Positions 1-7,840 of a stretch of DNA of 14,696 nucleotides are shown here, in pieces (the stretch's first letter is position 1; each line of letters begins with the position of its first letter). The notes below the pieces were generated by a model. It saw only the letters and a program-made list of their open reading frames with translations. It ran no database searches and had not been told where the DNA came from. The position numbers and the translations under genes were made by a program. The DNA is from DATHWB01 sp040902855 (GTDB lineage: Bacteria; Actinomycetota; Acidimicrobiia; Spongiisociales; ZC4RG35): positions 1 to 14,696 of the forward strand of contig JBBDWN010000140.1 of assembly GCA_040902855.1 (NCBI GenBank), read 5' to 3'.

Positions 1-1225
1 CGTCAGCCCGGTATTGGAAGAGGCCCCACGCCTCGGTCCAGTCGGTGGTCATGACGAACGGGGGAGCGTCGACATCGGGCGGATTGCCGGTCGAGTCCAG
101 CAGCGTGGTGCCGATGTTCGCCTCGAACGGTCGGGCGAGGCCCCACACCTCGATCGTCCCACCCGGTCCGGCGACCGGCTCGCCGAGAATGTGGAATCCG
201 TTGCCAGCAAGGCTGGCGGAGCCGTTGGGTGTGGTGTCGATCACCAAGCGCCCGTCACCGGACACCCGCACCGATGTGGTGCCCGGGACTGAGACGAAGA
301 TGGCGAGCGACCCGTCTGTCCACCGGCCGACCAATGCCTCGCTCGACTCGTGGGTTCCCGACTGGGCATCCCATGCGTACGGCACGCCTTCGAGAACGAA
401 GACCGTCGTGCCGTTCACCTGATGGCGAGTCATCGCCGGGGTCCCTGCCGGGCGCATGTCGGTCGTGATGCCATCGATCGGCCAGCGGCCCTCGTCGAAG
501 TCCTGACCGAAGGTCACCACGGTGCGGATGCATCCGCCGAGTTCATATTGCCGGACCGAGTAGACGTGATCCGGGGTGTCCCCCACCGGCTCCGGCATCG
601 GGCCGATGCTGTGCTCGCATGGTGCAACCTCGGGCGCCGTCGGGTCGTACTCCTCGATGAAGGCGCTGTTCACCCATCCGACGAGCGGTTGCCCGTCGAG
701 TTCGCCGCCGTCGATCACCCGGGTCGGATCCAGCAGTTCCACCTGCCGCCAGTTGCCGCCGTCTCCCACCGTCTCGATGTTGTCGAGTGCGCGGATGCCG
801 GCGTACGTCGGGGGCAGGACGGCGATCACGTGGGCGTCAGAGCCGGGCTCTGCGCGGACATTCAGGACGTCGTCTGCAACGACGCCCACAACTCGATGGG
901 TGGGTCGGTCAGTGGAAGCCTCGCCCGGGACCGTCGTCGTCGTGATCGGCTCGTCGCTGCTGGTGGTGGTCGAGTCCGGATTGAGCGTGGTCGCATCCGG
1001 CACGGTGGTGCCCACCACGTCGTCGGTGTCAGGTCCGGCCAGCAGCCCTGATACCGCCACCACTCCGATCACTGCCAGCACCGCGGCCGCACCGGCCAGC
1101 GCCGGCACCCACCGACGGGCGGGGGCGGTGCGTCCCAACCGCTGCAGCGAGAACTGCGGATCGACGGATTCGGTCCGACGTTCCAGATCCTCGAATGCCT
1201 GGCGGAGACGGTCGTCTGCCTTCAT
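1..1225 (-). CDS. Membrane-anchored SH3/Gmad2-like protein, candidate anti-sigma partner (partial)
   Basis: This frame is open for 408 codons from ATG at 1225 to the window edge, so the C-terminus is missing. The start codon overlaps the sigma-factor stop (ATGA) and has a GGAAGGA Shine-Dalgarno sequence 8 bases upstream. Visible in order: a charged cytoplasmic head of about 38 residues; one membrane helix at about 40-63; a Thr/Ser/Pro/Asp-rich linker at about 65-108; a bacterial SH3-like domain at about 112-192 (VLNVRAEPGSD, then GNWRQVEL and GWVNSAFI); a middle domain at about 200-335 resembling an AMIN-like beta domain, with Cys203 and Cys232 as a possible disulfide; and a start of a Gmad2-like Ig fold from about 345 (GTIEVWGLARPFEANI). 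The overlap with the sigma gene and the topology suggest that the short N-terminal head restrains the sigma factor while the outside domains sense the envelope. The head lacks a visible HxxxCxxC zinc motif. The anti-sigma role is inference; the membrane topology is well supported. Confidence 0.85.
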   Translation of the reverse strand, partial: MKADDRLRQAFEDLERRTESVDPQFSLQRLGRTAPARRWVPALAGAAAVLAVIGVVAVSGLLAGPDTDDVVGTTVPDATTLNPDSTTTSSDEPITTTTVPGEASTDRPTHRVVGVVADDVLNVRAEPGSDAHVIAVLPPTYAGIRALDNIETVGDGGNWRQVELLDPTRVIDGGELDGQPLVGWVNSAFIEEYDPTAPEVAPCEHSIGPMPEPVGDTPDHVYSVRQYELGGCIRTVVTFGQDFDEGRWPIDGITTDMRPAGTPAMTRHQVNGTTVFVLEGVPYAWDAQSGTHESSEALVGRWTDGSLAIFVSVPGTTSVRVSGDGRLVIDTTPNGSASLAGNGFHILGEPVAGPGGTIEVWGLARPFEANIGTTLLDSTGNPPDVDAPPFVMTTDWTEAWGLFQYRAD

Positions 1226-1743
1226 CGTTCGTGTCCTTCCAAGAGTGTGGCGAGCGTGGTGCGGGCCCGGTGCAGGTGGACGCGGGCGGTGGCAGACGCG
1301 CAGCCGAGGATGTCGGCGATCTCGCCAACCGGTCGGTCCTCGAGATAGTGGAGGGCGATCGCCGCCCGTTGCTTGGGCGGGAGAGACGCGATCGCCTCCC
1401 ATACTTCGTCGTGCGGTTCGGGTGGAGGGGGCATGGAGTGCTGCGTTCCGAGTCGGCTGCGGCCCCGTTCGGCGACCGCGTCGCGCTTGCGGCGGGACGA
1501 TGCCAGGTTGATCGTGACCCGGCGGGCGAAGGCGCCCGGCTTGTCGTAGGTCGAGATGCGGTTCCATCGGCGGTAGATCCGGGTCATCGCCTCCTGGGCG
1601 ATGTCTTCTGCCAGGAGACTGCTCCCGCACACCGCGGCCGCCAGGGCGACCATCGGCCGGAACTCGCGCAGATAGAACTCGTCGAAGGACGTTCCGTTCA
1701 TCACACCCAGCTTCGTCGAGGTTTCGGTTCGCACATCATCCAC
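1222..1743 (-). CDS. RNA polymerase sigma factor, ECF family (SigE-like)
   Basis: A 173-residue extracytoplasmic-function sigma factor that would direct RNA polymerase to a small stress or envelope regulon. Region 2 spans about residues 20-88 (FDEFYLREFRPMVALA; then AEDIAQEAMTRIYRRW, the core-binding and -10-recognising helices). A Pro-rich linker follows at about 104-110. Region 4 spans about 114-168 (ASLPPKQRAAIALHYLED, then the helix-turn-helix GEIADILGCASATARVHLHRAR). Length is normal for the family. The start is uncertain: GTG at 1743 has GGAG too close to it, GTG at 1734 has the same GGAG at about 10 bases, and ATG at 1701 (residue 15) would still keep all of region 2. Its stop overlaps the start of the membrane protein downstream, the usual arrangement of an ECF sigma factor with its regulator. 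It is divergent from nuoH; nothing in the sequence shows that it controls nuo. Confidence 0.93.
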   Translation of the reverse strand: MDDVRTETSTKLGVMNGTSFDEFYLREFRPMVALAAAVCGSSLLAEDIAQEAMTRIYRRWNRISTYDKPGAFARRVTINLASSRRKRDAVAERGRSRLGTQHSMPPPPEPHDEVWEAIASLPPKQRAAIALHYLEDRPVGEIADILGCASATARVHLHRARTTLATLLEGHER

Positions 1744-1784
1744 ACTCCGCAGAGCCGTGAGAGGTTTACTTCGGGCGCGGTGTT

Positions 1785-1813
1785 TTGGCCGGGGTAGTTC
1801 GGCTCCGTAATCT
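1785..1813 (+). promoter_or_regulatory. Candidate promoter of the nuoH-N operon
   Basis: TTGGCC at 1785-1790 and TAATCT at 1808-1813 are separated by 17 bases. The first matches 4 of 6 consensus -35 bases. The second keeps the three most conserved -10 positions (TA and final T). Transcription from here would leave a leader of roughly 30 bases before ATG at 1851. The 107-bp gap (1744-1850) must also hold the divergent sigma-factor promoter; I see no convincing ECF-type -35/-10 pair for that direction. Confidence 0.35.
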
Positions 1814-1850
1814 CGCCTACGGCAAACGATCCACGAACGGCGACGGGTAG

Positions 1851-2957
1851 ATGGACCTCATCGACTTCCTGATCATCCTTGGGCGCGTCCTGGCGACGTT
1901 CGTGCTCCTGTTGGTGGTCACGGTTCTGAACGTGTGGATCGAGCGCAAGGTGCTCTCGGACATGCAGAGCCGGGTGGGACCGAATCGGGCCGGGCCATTC
2001 GGGATTCTGCAGACGGTCGCCGACGGCTTGAAGCTGTTCTTCAAAGAGCAGATCAACCCGAAGAGGGCAGAAATGGGCGCCTTCATCCTCGCCCCCTTCC
2101 TTGCCGTGATCCCCGCCTTCCTGCTGTTCATGGTGATCCCGTGGGGTGCGCCGTTCCAGATCGGAGAGCGGACCGTCTCGCTGCAGGGAACCGATCTGAA
2201 CATCGGAGTGCTGTTCATCCTCGCCATGTCGTCGCTGGCGGTCTACGCGGTGGTGCTCGCCGGATGGTCTTCCGGTTCGAAGTATCCGCTTCTCGGCGGA
2301 GTGCGGGCGACGGCTCAGGCGATCTCCTACGAGGCGGCGCTCGGTCTGTCGATCGTCACGGTGGTGATGTGGTCGGCGTCGTCCGGCGACACCGGCGGCG
2401 GATCGCTTGCTCTCTCGGAGATTGTTGCCAGGCAGTCAGGCACCCTCGACGAGGTGGTCCCGCAACTCGGTTTCGTCACGCAGTTCCTGCCGCGCTGGAA
2501 CCTGTTCCCGCAGATCGTCGCCTTCGTGATCTTCATGATGGCCGCCGTTGCCGAGACGAACCGCGCACCGTTCGATCTGGTCGAAGCCGAACAGGAGCTC
2601 GTCGGCGGCTTCCACACCGAGTATTCGGGGATGCGGTTCGCCATGTTCTTCCTGGCCGAATACGTCAACATCTTCTCGATGTCGGCGCTGGCCGCCACGC
2701 TGTTCCTCGGCGGCTGGAACGGTCCGACGTTCGGTCTGACCGGCATTCTTGGTGCCGCGCTCCCCACGGTGTGGTTCCTCGTCAAGACCTATCTCATCTT
2801 TTTCATGTTCATCTGGATTCGGGCCACGCTGCCCCGGATGCGCTATGACCAACTGATGACGCTCGGATGGAAGCGGCTGATCCCGGGAGCACTCGGATGG
2901 CTGCTGCTTTCGACGCTCGTCATCGGTGTGCGACGATTCGGACTGCCGTGGGCGTGA
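1851..2957 (+). CDS. nuoH: NADH-quinone oxidoreductase subunit H
   Basis: A 368-residue polytopic subunit at the base of the complex I membrane arm; with the peripheral arm it forms the quinone-binding chamber (family knowledge). Hallmarks are present: ERKVLSDMQSRVGPNRAGP near the N-terminus, FGILQTVADGLKLFFKE, the loop AVAETNRAPFDLVEAEQELV followed by GGFHTEYSGMRFAMFFLAEY, and the C-terminal RATLPRMRYDQLMTLGWK. An in-frame TAG lies immediately before ATG 1851, so the start cannot be further upstream. No good Shine-Dalgarno sequence is visible before it. It is the first gene of the nuo run here, with a divergent sigma-factor gene upstream instead of nuoG. Confidence 0.98.
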   Translation: MDLIDFLIILGRVLATFVLLLVVTVLNVWIERKVLSDMQSRVGPNRAGPFGILQTVADGLKLFFKEQINPKRAEMGAFILAPFLAVIPAFLLFMVIPWGAPFQIGERTVSLQGTDLNIGVLFILAMSSLAVYAVVLAGWSSGSKYPLLGGVRATAQAISYEAALGLSIVTVVMWSASSGDTGGGSLALSEIVARQSGTLDEVVPQLGFVTQFLPRWNLFPQIVAFVIFMMAAVAETNRAPFDLVEAEQELVGGFHTEYSGMRFAMFFLAEYVNIFSMSALAATLFLGGWNGPTFGLTGILGAALPTVWFLVKTYLIFFMFIWIRATLPRMRYDQLMTLGWKRLIPGALGWLLLSTLVIGVRRFGLPWA

Positions 2958-2966
2958 GGTGAGACG

Positions 2967-3581
2967 ATGGGTGTGATCAGCGAATTGGTGAAAGGCCTGC
3001 GGGTCACCGGACGCCAGATGTTCCAGCCGCGCGTCACTATCGAGTACCCGAAGGTCTTCCGCGACAAGCCCCAGCGCTTCCACGGGCGGCATGTGCTCAA
3101 CCGGTACCCGGACGGAATGGAGAAGTGCATCGGCTGCGAGTTGTGCGCCGGAGCCTGTCCCGCCCGGTGTATCTACGTGCGAGGACAGGACAACCCGGTC
3201 GATGCTCCCGTCAGCCCCGGTGAGCGCTTCGGGTTCGTCTACGAGATCAACATGCTGCGCTGCATCTTCTGTGCCCTTTGCGTCGAGGCCTGCCCGACCG
3301 AGGCAATCACCATGACGCACCTCTTCGAGATGTCGACCACGAACAGGTCCGATGCCATCTACACGAGACACGAGTTGCTGATGGACCGTGACGGAGCCGT
3401 CCCGCACATGTTCGAGGACGACAAGTTGGCCGATCTCGACGAACTCGGGGTGGCCGACGGATGGCTGCGGGCGACGGCTCCCTCGGGGAATGCCTCCTAC
3501 GAGGGCGTCAGGCAGTGGCAGGGCACTCCCGGGCACGCCGACTGGGATCCTGAGCCCGATCAGGAGACGCGCGACGCATGA
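2967..3581 (+). CDS. nuoI: NADH-quinone oxidoreductase subunit I (2x[4Fe-4S])
   Basis: A 204-residue ferredoxin-like subunit carrying the two tetranuclear clusters (N6a and N6b in the family) that pass electrons towards the terminal cluster beside quinone. The cluster motifs are complete: Cys54, Cys57, Cys60 with Cys64-Pro, and Cys99, Cys102, Cys105 with Cys109-Pro. Residues after about 125 form an acidic, hydrophilic tail ending in DPEPDQETRDA, as in actinobacterial homologues. The ATG is preceded by GAGGTGAG and lies 9 bases after the nuoH stop; its own stop overlaps nuoJ (ATGA). This is the only peripheral-arm subunit in the window. Confidence 0.98.
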   Translation: MGVISELVKGLRVTGRQMFQPRVTIEYPKVFRDKPQRFHGRHVLNRYPDGMEKCIGCELCAGACPARCIYVRGQDNPVDAPVSPGERFGFVYEINMLRCIFCALCVEACPTEAITMTHLFEMSTTNRSDAIYTRHELLMDRDGAVPHMFEDDKLADLDELGVADGWLRATAPSGNASYEGVRQWQGTPGHADWDPEPDQETRDA

Positions 3582-4108
3582 TCGAAGTCGTGATCTTCAT
3601 CGTCGTGGGAGCGGCCGCCATCGGGGGCGCGCTCGCCGTGGTCTTCGCCAAGAATCCGGTGTACGGCGCACTCGGACTGCTGGGGACCCTGTTCTCTCTC
3701 GGCGTCTTCTACGTCGTGAACCTCGCCCATCTCGTCGCGGCGGTCCAGGTCATCGTCTATGCCGGGGCCGTCCTCACGCTGTTCCTCTTCGTCATCATGA
3801 TGATCGGGGTCGACAAGGACGATGACACCACCGAGAAGCTCCGCTTTCACCGCCCACTCGTCGGCGGTCTCGCCGTCATCACCCTGGTGGTGGGCGGAGC
3901 GCTCGCCTTGGGGGGTCGTTTCGACTGGGTGCCGACCGTCGCCGGGGCCGAGACCCCGCCGAACGGAACGGTTGAAGCCATTGCCGGGCGTCTCTTCACC
4001 GACTGGGTTCTCGCCTTCGAAGTGACCGCGTTGCTTCTGACGATCGCCGCGGCCGGAGCAGTGGCTTTGGCCTATTTCAAGCCGGATGGTTCGGAGCCGG
4101 AAGAATGA
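3578..4108 (+). CDS. nuoJ: NADH-quinone oxidoreductase subunit J
   Basis: A 176-residue membrane subunit of the complex I arm, next to NuoK and NuoA in known structures. Four to five hydrophobic segments are visible: about residues 3-23, 28-50, 54-78, 91-112 and 146-170. The conserved third-helix region reads AAVQVIVYAGAVLTLFLFVIMM, containing the Tyr-Ala-Gly-Ala stretch where the family helix can take a pi-bulge. The start has AGGAG at 3562-3566, nine bases upstream. ATGA overlaps at both ends show tight coupling with nuoI and nuoK. The C-terminus ends in an acidic tail, DGSEPEE. Confidence 0.97.
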   Translation: MIEVVIFIVVGAAAIGGALAVVFAKNPVYGALGLLGTLFSLGVFYVVNLAHLVAAVQVIVYAGAVLTLFLFVIMMIGVDKDDDTTEKLRFHRPLVGGLAVITLVVGGALALGGRFDWVPTVAGAETPPNGTVEAIAGRLFTDWVLAFEVTALLLTIAAAGAVALAYFKPDGSEPEE

Positions 4109-4413
4109 TCGAGGTCACATCCGGCTGGTACATGAGCCTCGCCGCGGTCCTGTTCTCGATCGGGCTGCTCGGGATCCTCGTTCGGCGCAACGCTCTCATC
4201 ATGTTCATGTGCGTCGAACTGATGCTCAATGCGGTGAACCTCACTTTCGTCGCCGCCGGCCGGGCGCTCGGATCGCTCGAAGGTCAGGTCTCCGTCTTCT
4301 TCGTGCTCGTCGTCGCCGCCGCCGAAGTGGTGGTCGGATTGGCGATCATCGTCGCCATCTTCCGGCGGCGTGAGAGCGCGTCTGTCGACGAACTGTCGGA
4401 GTTGCGCGGATGA
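4105..4413 (+). CDS. nuoK: NADH-quinone oxidoreductase subunit K
   Basis: A 102-residue, three-helix subunit homologous to MrpC-type antiporter subunits. Both buried acidic residues used by the family for proton transfer are present: Glu38 in CVELMLNAVNL and Glu74 in AAAEVVVGLAI (corresponding to Glu36 and Glu72 of E. coli NuoK). Helices run at about 7-27, 30-52 and 62-86, with a basic RRR after the last. ATG is the first base of an ATGA overlap with the nuoJ stop; GGAG at 4093-4096 lies 8 bases upstream. Confidence 0.98.
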   Translation: MIEVTSGWYMSLAAVLFSIGLLGILVRRNALIMFMCVELMLNAVNLTFVAAGRALGSLEGQVSVFFVLVVAAAEVVVGLAIIVAIFRRRESASVDELSELRG

Positions 4414-6308
4414 CTTCCGAGCTCTTCGTACCGCTCGTCATCGTCGCGCCTCTCCTCGGAGCGGTCTTCCTGCATTTCGTCGGTCGCCGGATCGGCGAGC
4501 CGCTGGCGGGATGGATCGCCACTGCGGCGATCGGGACGTCGTTCGTCCTCGGGGCGGTTTCGGCGATCGATTTCATTCGAGGCACCGGCGAACATTCCCA
4601 GCACATCATGTTGTGGGAGTGGATGCCGGCCATCGGGGCGGCATTCGAGATCCAGTGGGATCCGCTCTCGGCGCTCATGACTCTCATCGTCACCGGGGTC
4701 GGAACTCTCATTCACATCTTCGCCATCGGATACATGCACGGCGACGAACGATTCGCCCGCTTCTTCACGTATCTCAACCTGTTCGCGGCGTCGATGCTGG
4801 CGCTGGTTCTCGCCGGGAACTACGCCATGTTGTTCCTCGGTTGGGAACTCGTCGGTCTCTGCTCGTATCTGCTCATCAGCTTCTGGTACACCCGGCCGAC
4901 AGCAGCGGCTGCCGGAAAGAAGGCGTTCATCGTCAACCGGATCGGCGACTTCGGGTTCATGATCGGGCTGATGCTCGTGTTCGTCACGTTTGGCACGCTC
5001 AGCTTCGAGGGCATCTTCGAGCGGGCGGGCGAGGTGCTGACGACCGGTACCGCCACGGCCATCGGGCTCCTCTTTCTGGTGGGCGCCGCCGGAAAGTCGG
5101 CCCAGATTCCCCTCTACGTCTGGCTGCCTGACGCCATGGAGGGACCGACGCCCGTCTCGGCGCTCATCCACGCGGCGACGATGGTCACTGCCGGTGTCTA
5201 CGTGGTCGCCCGATCTGCCGCCATCTTCCAGGAGGCTCCTGCGGCCGGGATGGCGGTGGCGACGGTGGGAGCCCTCACCGCGCTGTGGGCGGCGTCGATC
5301 GCCATCGCCCAGACCGACATCAAGAAGGTCCTCGCCTATTCGACTGTCTCCCAGCTCGGCTACATGTTCCTCGCCGTCGGGTTGGGCGGATACGTGGCCG
5401 GGATCTTCCACCTCATGACACACGCATTCTTCAAGGCGCTGCTCTTCCTCGGGGCAGGTTCGGTGATCCACGGGATGGCGGATGAACAGGACATGACGAA
5501 GATGGGCGGGCTGCGGAAACACATGCCGGTCACGGCGGCGACCATGGGCGTGGCGACCCTGGCGATCGCCGGATTCCCCCTCTTGTCCGGGTTTTGGTCG
5601 AAGGACGAGATTCTGGCGGTCGCTTTCAACGCCGGGGGCTTCGCCTCTGTCCTCTATGTGATCGGACTGATCACGGCGATGCTCACCGCCTTCTACATGA
5701 CCAGGCAGTGGGTGATGGTCTTCGGCGGAGAGTCGCGCTGGGACGAAGGGGTTCACCCGCATGAGTCGCCCCGGGTGATGACGGTGCCGTTGATCGTCTT
5801 GGCCGTGTTCAGCGTCGGCGCCGGTCTCATCAACACGCCGTTCCGGCTCGGATTGGAGCATTTCCTCGAGCCCGCGTTCGAAGGCATCTCTCTCGCCCAT
5901 CCGCCCGAGGGGATCGGCATGTTCGTGCTGCTGGCCGCGATCTCCGTGGGCGCCGGTCTCGTCGGCCTTGCCATGGGCGGATTCATCTACACCAGGCCGC
6001 GTGAGGTCTGGACGCGTTTCCAGGCCGGATTCGGGCGGCTGTGGGAGGCGTGGGCGACGGCGTATCGGGTCGACGACCTCTACGGGGCCGCGCTGGTCAC
6101 CCCCGGTCGCAAGGTCTCGGAGGCGGCTGCGTTCCGTTTCGACCTGCCGATCATCGACGGCCTCGTGAACGGCGTCGGCCGGTTCTTCAAAGAGACCGGC
6201 AGCCGCAGCAGGGTCGTCCAGACCGGATACGTCCGCAACTACGGCTTTGCGTTCGTTGCCGGGCTGTTGCTCGCTGTCGTCTGGCTCCTGATCGCGGGTG
6301 ACATCTGA
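4410..6308 (+). CDS. nuoL: NADH-quinone oxidoreductase subunit L
   Basis: A 632-residue antiporter-like subunit at the far end of the membrane arm. The family's key charged residues are present: Glu146 in FLGWELVGLCSYLL, Lys229 in VGAAGKSAQIPL, and His254 in VSALIHAATMVTAGVY. DIKKVLAYSTVSQLGYM and HAFFKALLFLGAGSVIH are also recognisable. The C-terminal part (about residues 530-632) has the long amphipathic lateral helix with the segment YRVDDLYGAALVTPGRK, ending in a terminal membrane helix, so the subunit is full length. The start overlaps the nuoK stop (ATGA), with GGAG at 4398-4401 eight bases upstream. The stop shares one base with nuoM. Confidence 0.98.
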   Translation: MTSELFVPLVIVAPLLGAVFLHFVGRRIGEPLAGWIATAAIGTSFVLGAVSAIDFIRGTGEHSQHIMLWEWMPAIGAAFEIQWDPLSALMTLIVTGVGTLIHIFAIGYMHGDERFARFFTYLNLFAASMLALVLAGNYAMLFLGWELVGLCSYLLISFWYTRPTAAAAGKKAFIVNRIGDFGFMIGLMLVFVTFGTLSFEGIFERAGEVLTTGTATAIGLLFLVGAAGKSAQIPLYVWLPDAMEGPTPVSALIHAATMVTAGVYVVARSAAIFQEAPAAGMAVATVGALTALWAASIAIAQTDIKKVLAYSTVSQLGYMFLAVGLGGYVAGIFHLMTHAFFKALLFLGAGSVIHGMADEQDMTKMGGLRKHMPVTAATMGVATLAIAGFPLLSGFWSKDEILAVAFNAGGFASVLYVIGLITAMLTAFYMTRQWVMVFGGESRWDEGVHPHESPRVMTVPLIVLAVFSVGAGLINTPFRLGLEHFLEPAFEGISLAHPPEGIGMFVLLAAISVGAGLVGLAMGGFIYTRPREVWTRFQAGFGRLWEAWATAYRVDDLYGAALVTPGRKVSEAAAFRFDLPIIDGLVNGVGRFFKETGSRSRVVQTGYVRNYGFAFVAGLLLAVVWLLIAGDI

Positions 6309-7840
6309 TGCTCACCTGGCTCATCGCCGCCCCCGCCCTGGCCGCACTCGTGGTCGCCTTCCTCCCGAAGGATCGCAAGGAGCTGTACTTGCCCGTCGGA
6401 ATTCTCCTGTCGTTCGTGCCGCTGGCTGTTGCCGGCGTCGTGTTCTTCGAATTCCAAGGCGGTGAGGCTGCGTTCCAGTTCGCAGAGAGGGTCGCCTGGT
6501 ACCAGCCGTGGGGTATCGAATGGAACGTCGGCATCGACGGGATCTCGCTCGGCATGATCGTGTTGACCACGATCCTGTTCCCGATCTCGCTCGCCGCGAG
6601 TACCGCCATCAACCACCGGGTCAAGGAGTTCGTGGTCTCCGTCCTCTTCCTCGAGGCGGGTCTCATCGGCACGTTCCTGGCTCTCGACCTCTTCCTCTTC
6701 TTCGTGTTCTTCGAGGCGATTCTGATCCCGATGTACTTCATCATCGGGATCTGGGGTTCGGAGCGCCGGATCTACGCAGCGGTGAAATTCTTCATCTACA
6801 CCGCGTTCGGCTCCGCGCTGATGTTCGCCGGAATCATCGCCCTCGCATTCCTGCACGCCGAGCAGACGGGTGCTCCCAGCTTCGCCTATCAGGATCTTCT
6901 GGGCCTCGACCTGGGCGTTGTCGACGAGAGGCTGCTGTTCGCCGCCTTCGGATTGGCATTCGCCATCAAAGTGCCGATGTTCCCGCTCCACACGTGGCTC
7001 CCTGATGCCCATGTCGAGGCGCCTACGGCCGGATCCGTCCTGTTGGCCGGTGTCATGCTGAAGCTCGGCACCTACGGCTTGCTGCGGTTCAACCTCGGAC
7101 TGTTTCCCGAGGCTTCCGTCGATGCGGTCCCGATCATGGCGACGCTGGCCGTCATCGGCATCGTGTACGGCGCGGTGGTGGCCATCGTCCAGCCCGATCT
7201 GAAAAAGCTCGTCGCCTACTCCTCGGTCAGCCACCTCGGGTTCATCGTCCTCGGCACGTTCGCGCTGACGTCAGCCGGACTGCAAGGTGCGGTGATCCAG
7301 AACGTGAACCACGGCTTGACGACCGGAGCGCTCTTCCTCCTCGTCGGGATGATCTACGAGCGGCGTCACACGAAGAACATCGCCGACTTCGGCGGGCTGT
7401 GGAAGGTCATGCCCATCTACTCGGGGATGTTCCTGTTCGCCGCCTTCGCCTCGATCGGACTGCCCGGCCTCAACGGGTTCGTGGGCGAGTTCCTCGTGCT
7501 CGTCGGGACCTATGCCTCCCTTCCGGGATTCGCAATCGTGGCCGCCTCCGGCGTGGTGCTGGCGGCGATCTACATGCTGTGGGCCTACGAGCGGGTGTTC
7601 ACCGGCATCCCCGACAAGCCCGAGAACCAGGCCCTGTCGGACATGAGCGGTCGAGAGATCGCGATCATGGTCCCCCTCGTCGCCCTCATTCTCGTTCTCG
7701 GGATGTATCCGCAGGTGCTCCTCGAGAAGACCGAGGCTTCGACCGAGGCGGTGCTGGACCGCATCGAGGCGGTCACCGACTACGAGGTCCCGGCCCCGGG
7801 ACGGCTCACCGATCTCTACATCGCCGGAGGTGACGGGTGA
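6308..7840 (+). CDS. nuoM: NADH-quinone oxidoreductase subunit M
   Basis: A 510-residue antiporter-like proton-pumping subunit between NuoN and NuoL. Diagnostic segments: WNVGIDGISLGMIVLTTIL; Glu136 in LFFVFFEAILIPMY; Lys221 and His228 in AIKVPMFPLHTWLPDAHVEA; Lys252 in GVMLKLGTYGLLRF; and QPDLKKLVAYSSVSHLGF. These match the channel Glu and Lys positions known in the family. ATG at 6308 reuses the last base of the nuoL stop; GGGTGA at 6296-6301 serves as the ribosome site. The stop overlaps the nuoN GTG start. The length is normal and no break is seen. Confidence 0.98.
   Translation: MLTWLIAAPALAALVVAFLPKDRKELYLPVGILLSFVPLAVAGVVFFEFQGGEAAFQFAERVAWYQPWGIEWNVGIDGISLGMIVLTTILFPISLAASTAINHRVKEFVVSVLFLEAGLIGTFLALDLFLFFVFFEAILIPMYFIIGIWGSERRIYAAVKFFIYTAFGSALMFAGIIALAFLHAEQTGAPSFAYQDLLGLDLGVVDERLLFAAFGLAFAIKVPMFPLHTWLPDAHVEAPTAGSVLLAGVMLKLGTYGLLRFNLGLFPEASVDAVPIMATLAVIGIVYGAVVAIVQPDLKKLVAYSSVSHLGFIVLGTFALTSAGLQGAVIQNVNHGLTTGALFLLVGMIYERRHTKNIADFGGLWKVMPIYSGMFLFAAFASIGLPGLNGFVGEFLVLVGTYASLPGFAIVAASGVVLAAIYMLWAYERVFTGIPDKPENQALSDMSGREIAIMVPLVALILVLGMYPQVLLEKTEASTEAVLDRIEAVTDYEVPAPGRLTDLYIAGGDG
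7826..7839 (+). promoter_or_regulatory. Ribosome binding site fixing the nuoN GTG start
   Basis: GGAGGT at 7826-7831 is a near-perfect Shine-Dalgarno sequence placed 5 bases before GTG 7837, inside the last codons of nuoM. The GTG overlaps the nuoM stop in a GTGA arrangement. This favours GTG 7837 over ATG 7861, which has no comparable site. Confidence 0.8.

Noticed and set aside
350..1511. Plus-strand open frames across the sigma-factor/membrane-protein region
   Set aside because: The minus strand holds a continuous 408-codon frame with membrane, SH3-like and Gmad2-like segments that overlaps a clear sigma factor; the plus-strand frames show no domain or ribosome site.
2436..3536. A 366-codon minus-strand frame opposite nuoH and nuoI
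   Set aside because: Shadow of real genes; the product has no recognisable domain and the composition of a complementary frame.
4284..5900. A 538-codon open frame on the minus strand opposite nuoK and nuoL
   Set aside because: It is antisense to two unmistakable complex I genes and its product is His/Arg/Glu/Asp-rich low-complexity sequence, as expected from the complement of GC-biased codons.
6239..7234. A 331-codon minus-strand frame opposite nuoL and nuoM
   Set aside because: Charged low-complexity product, antisense to conserved subunits.
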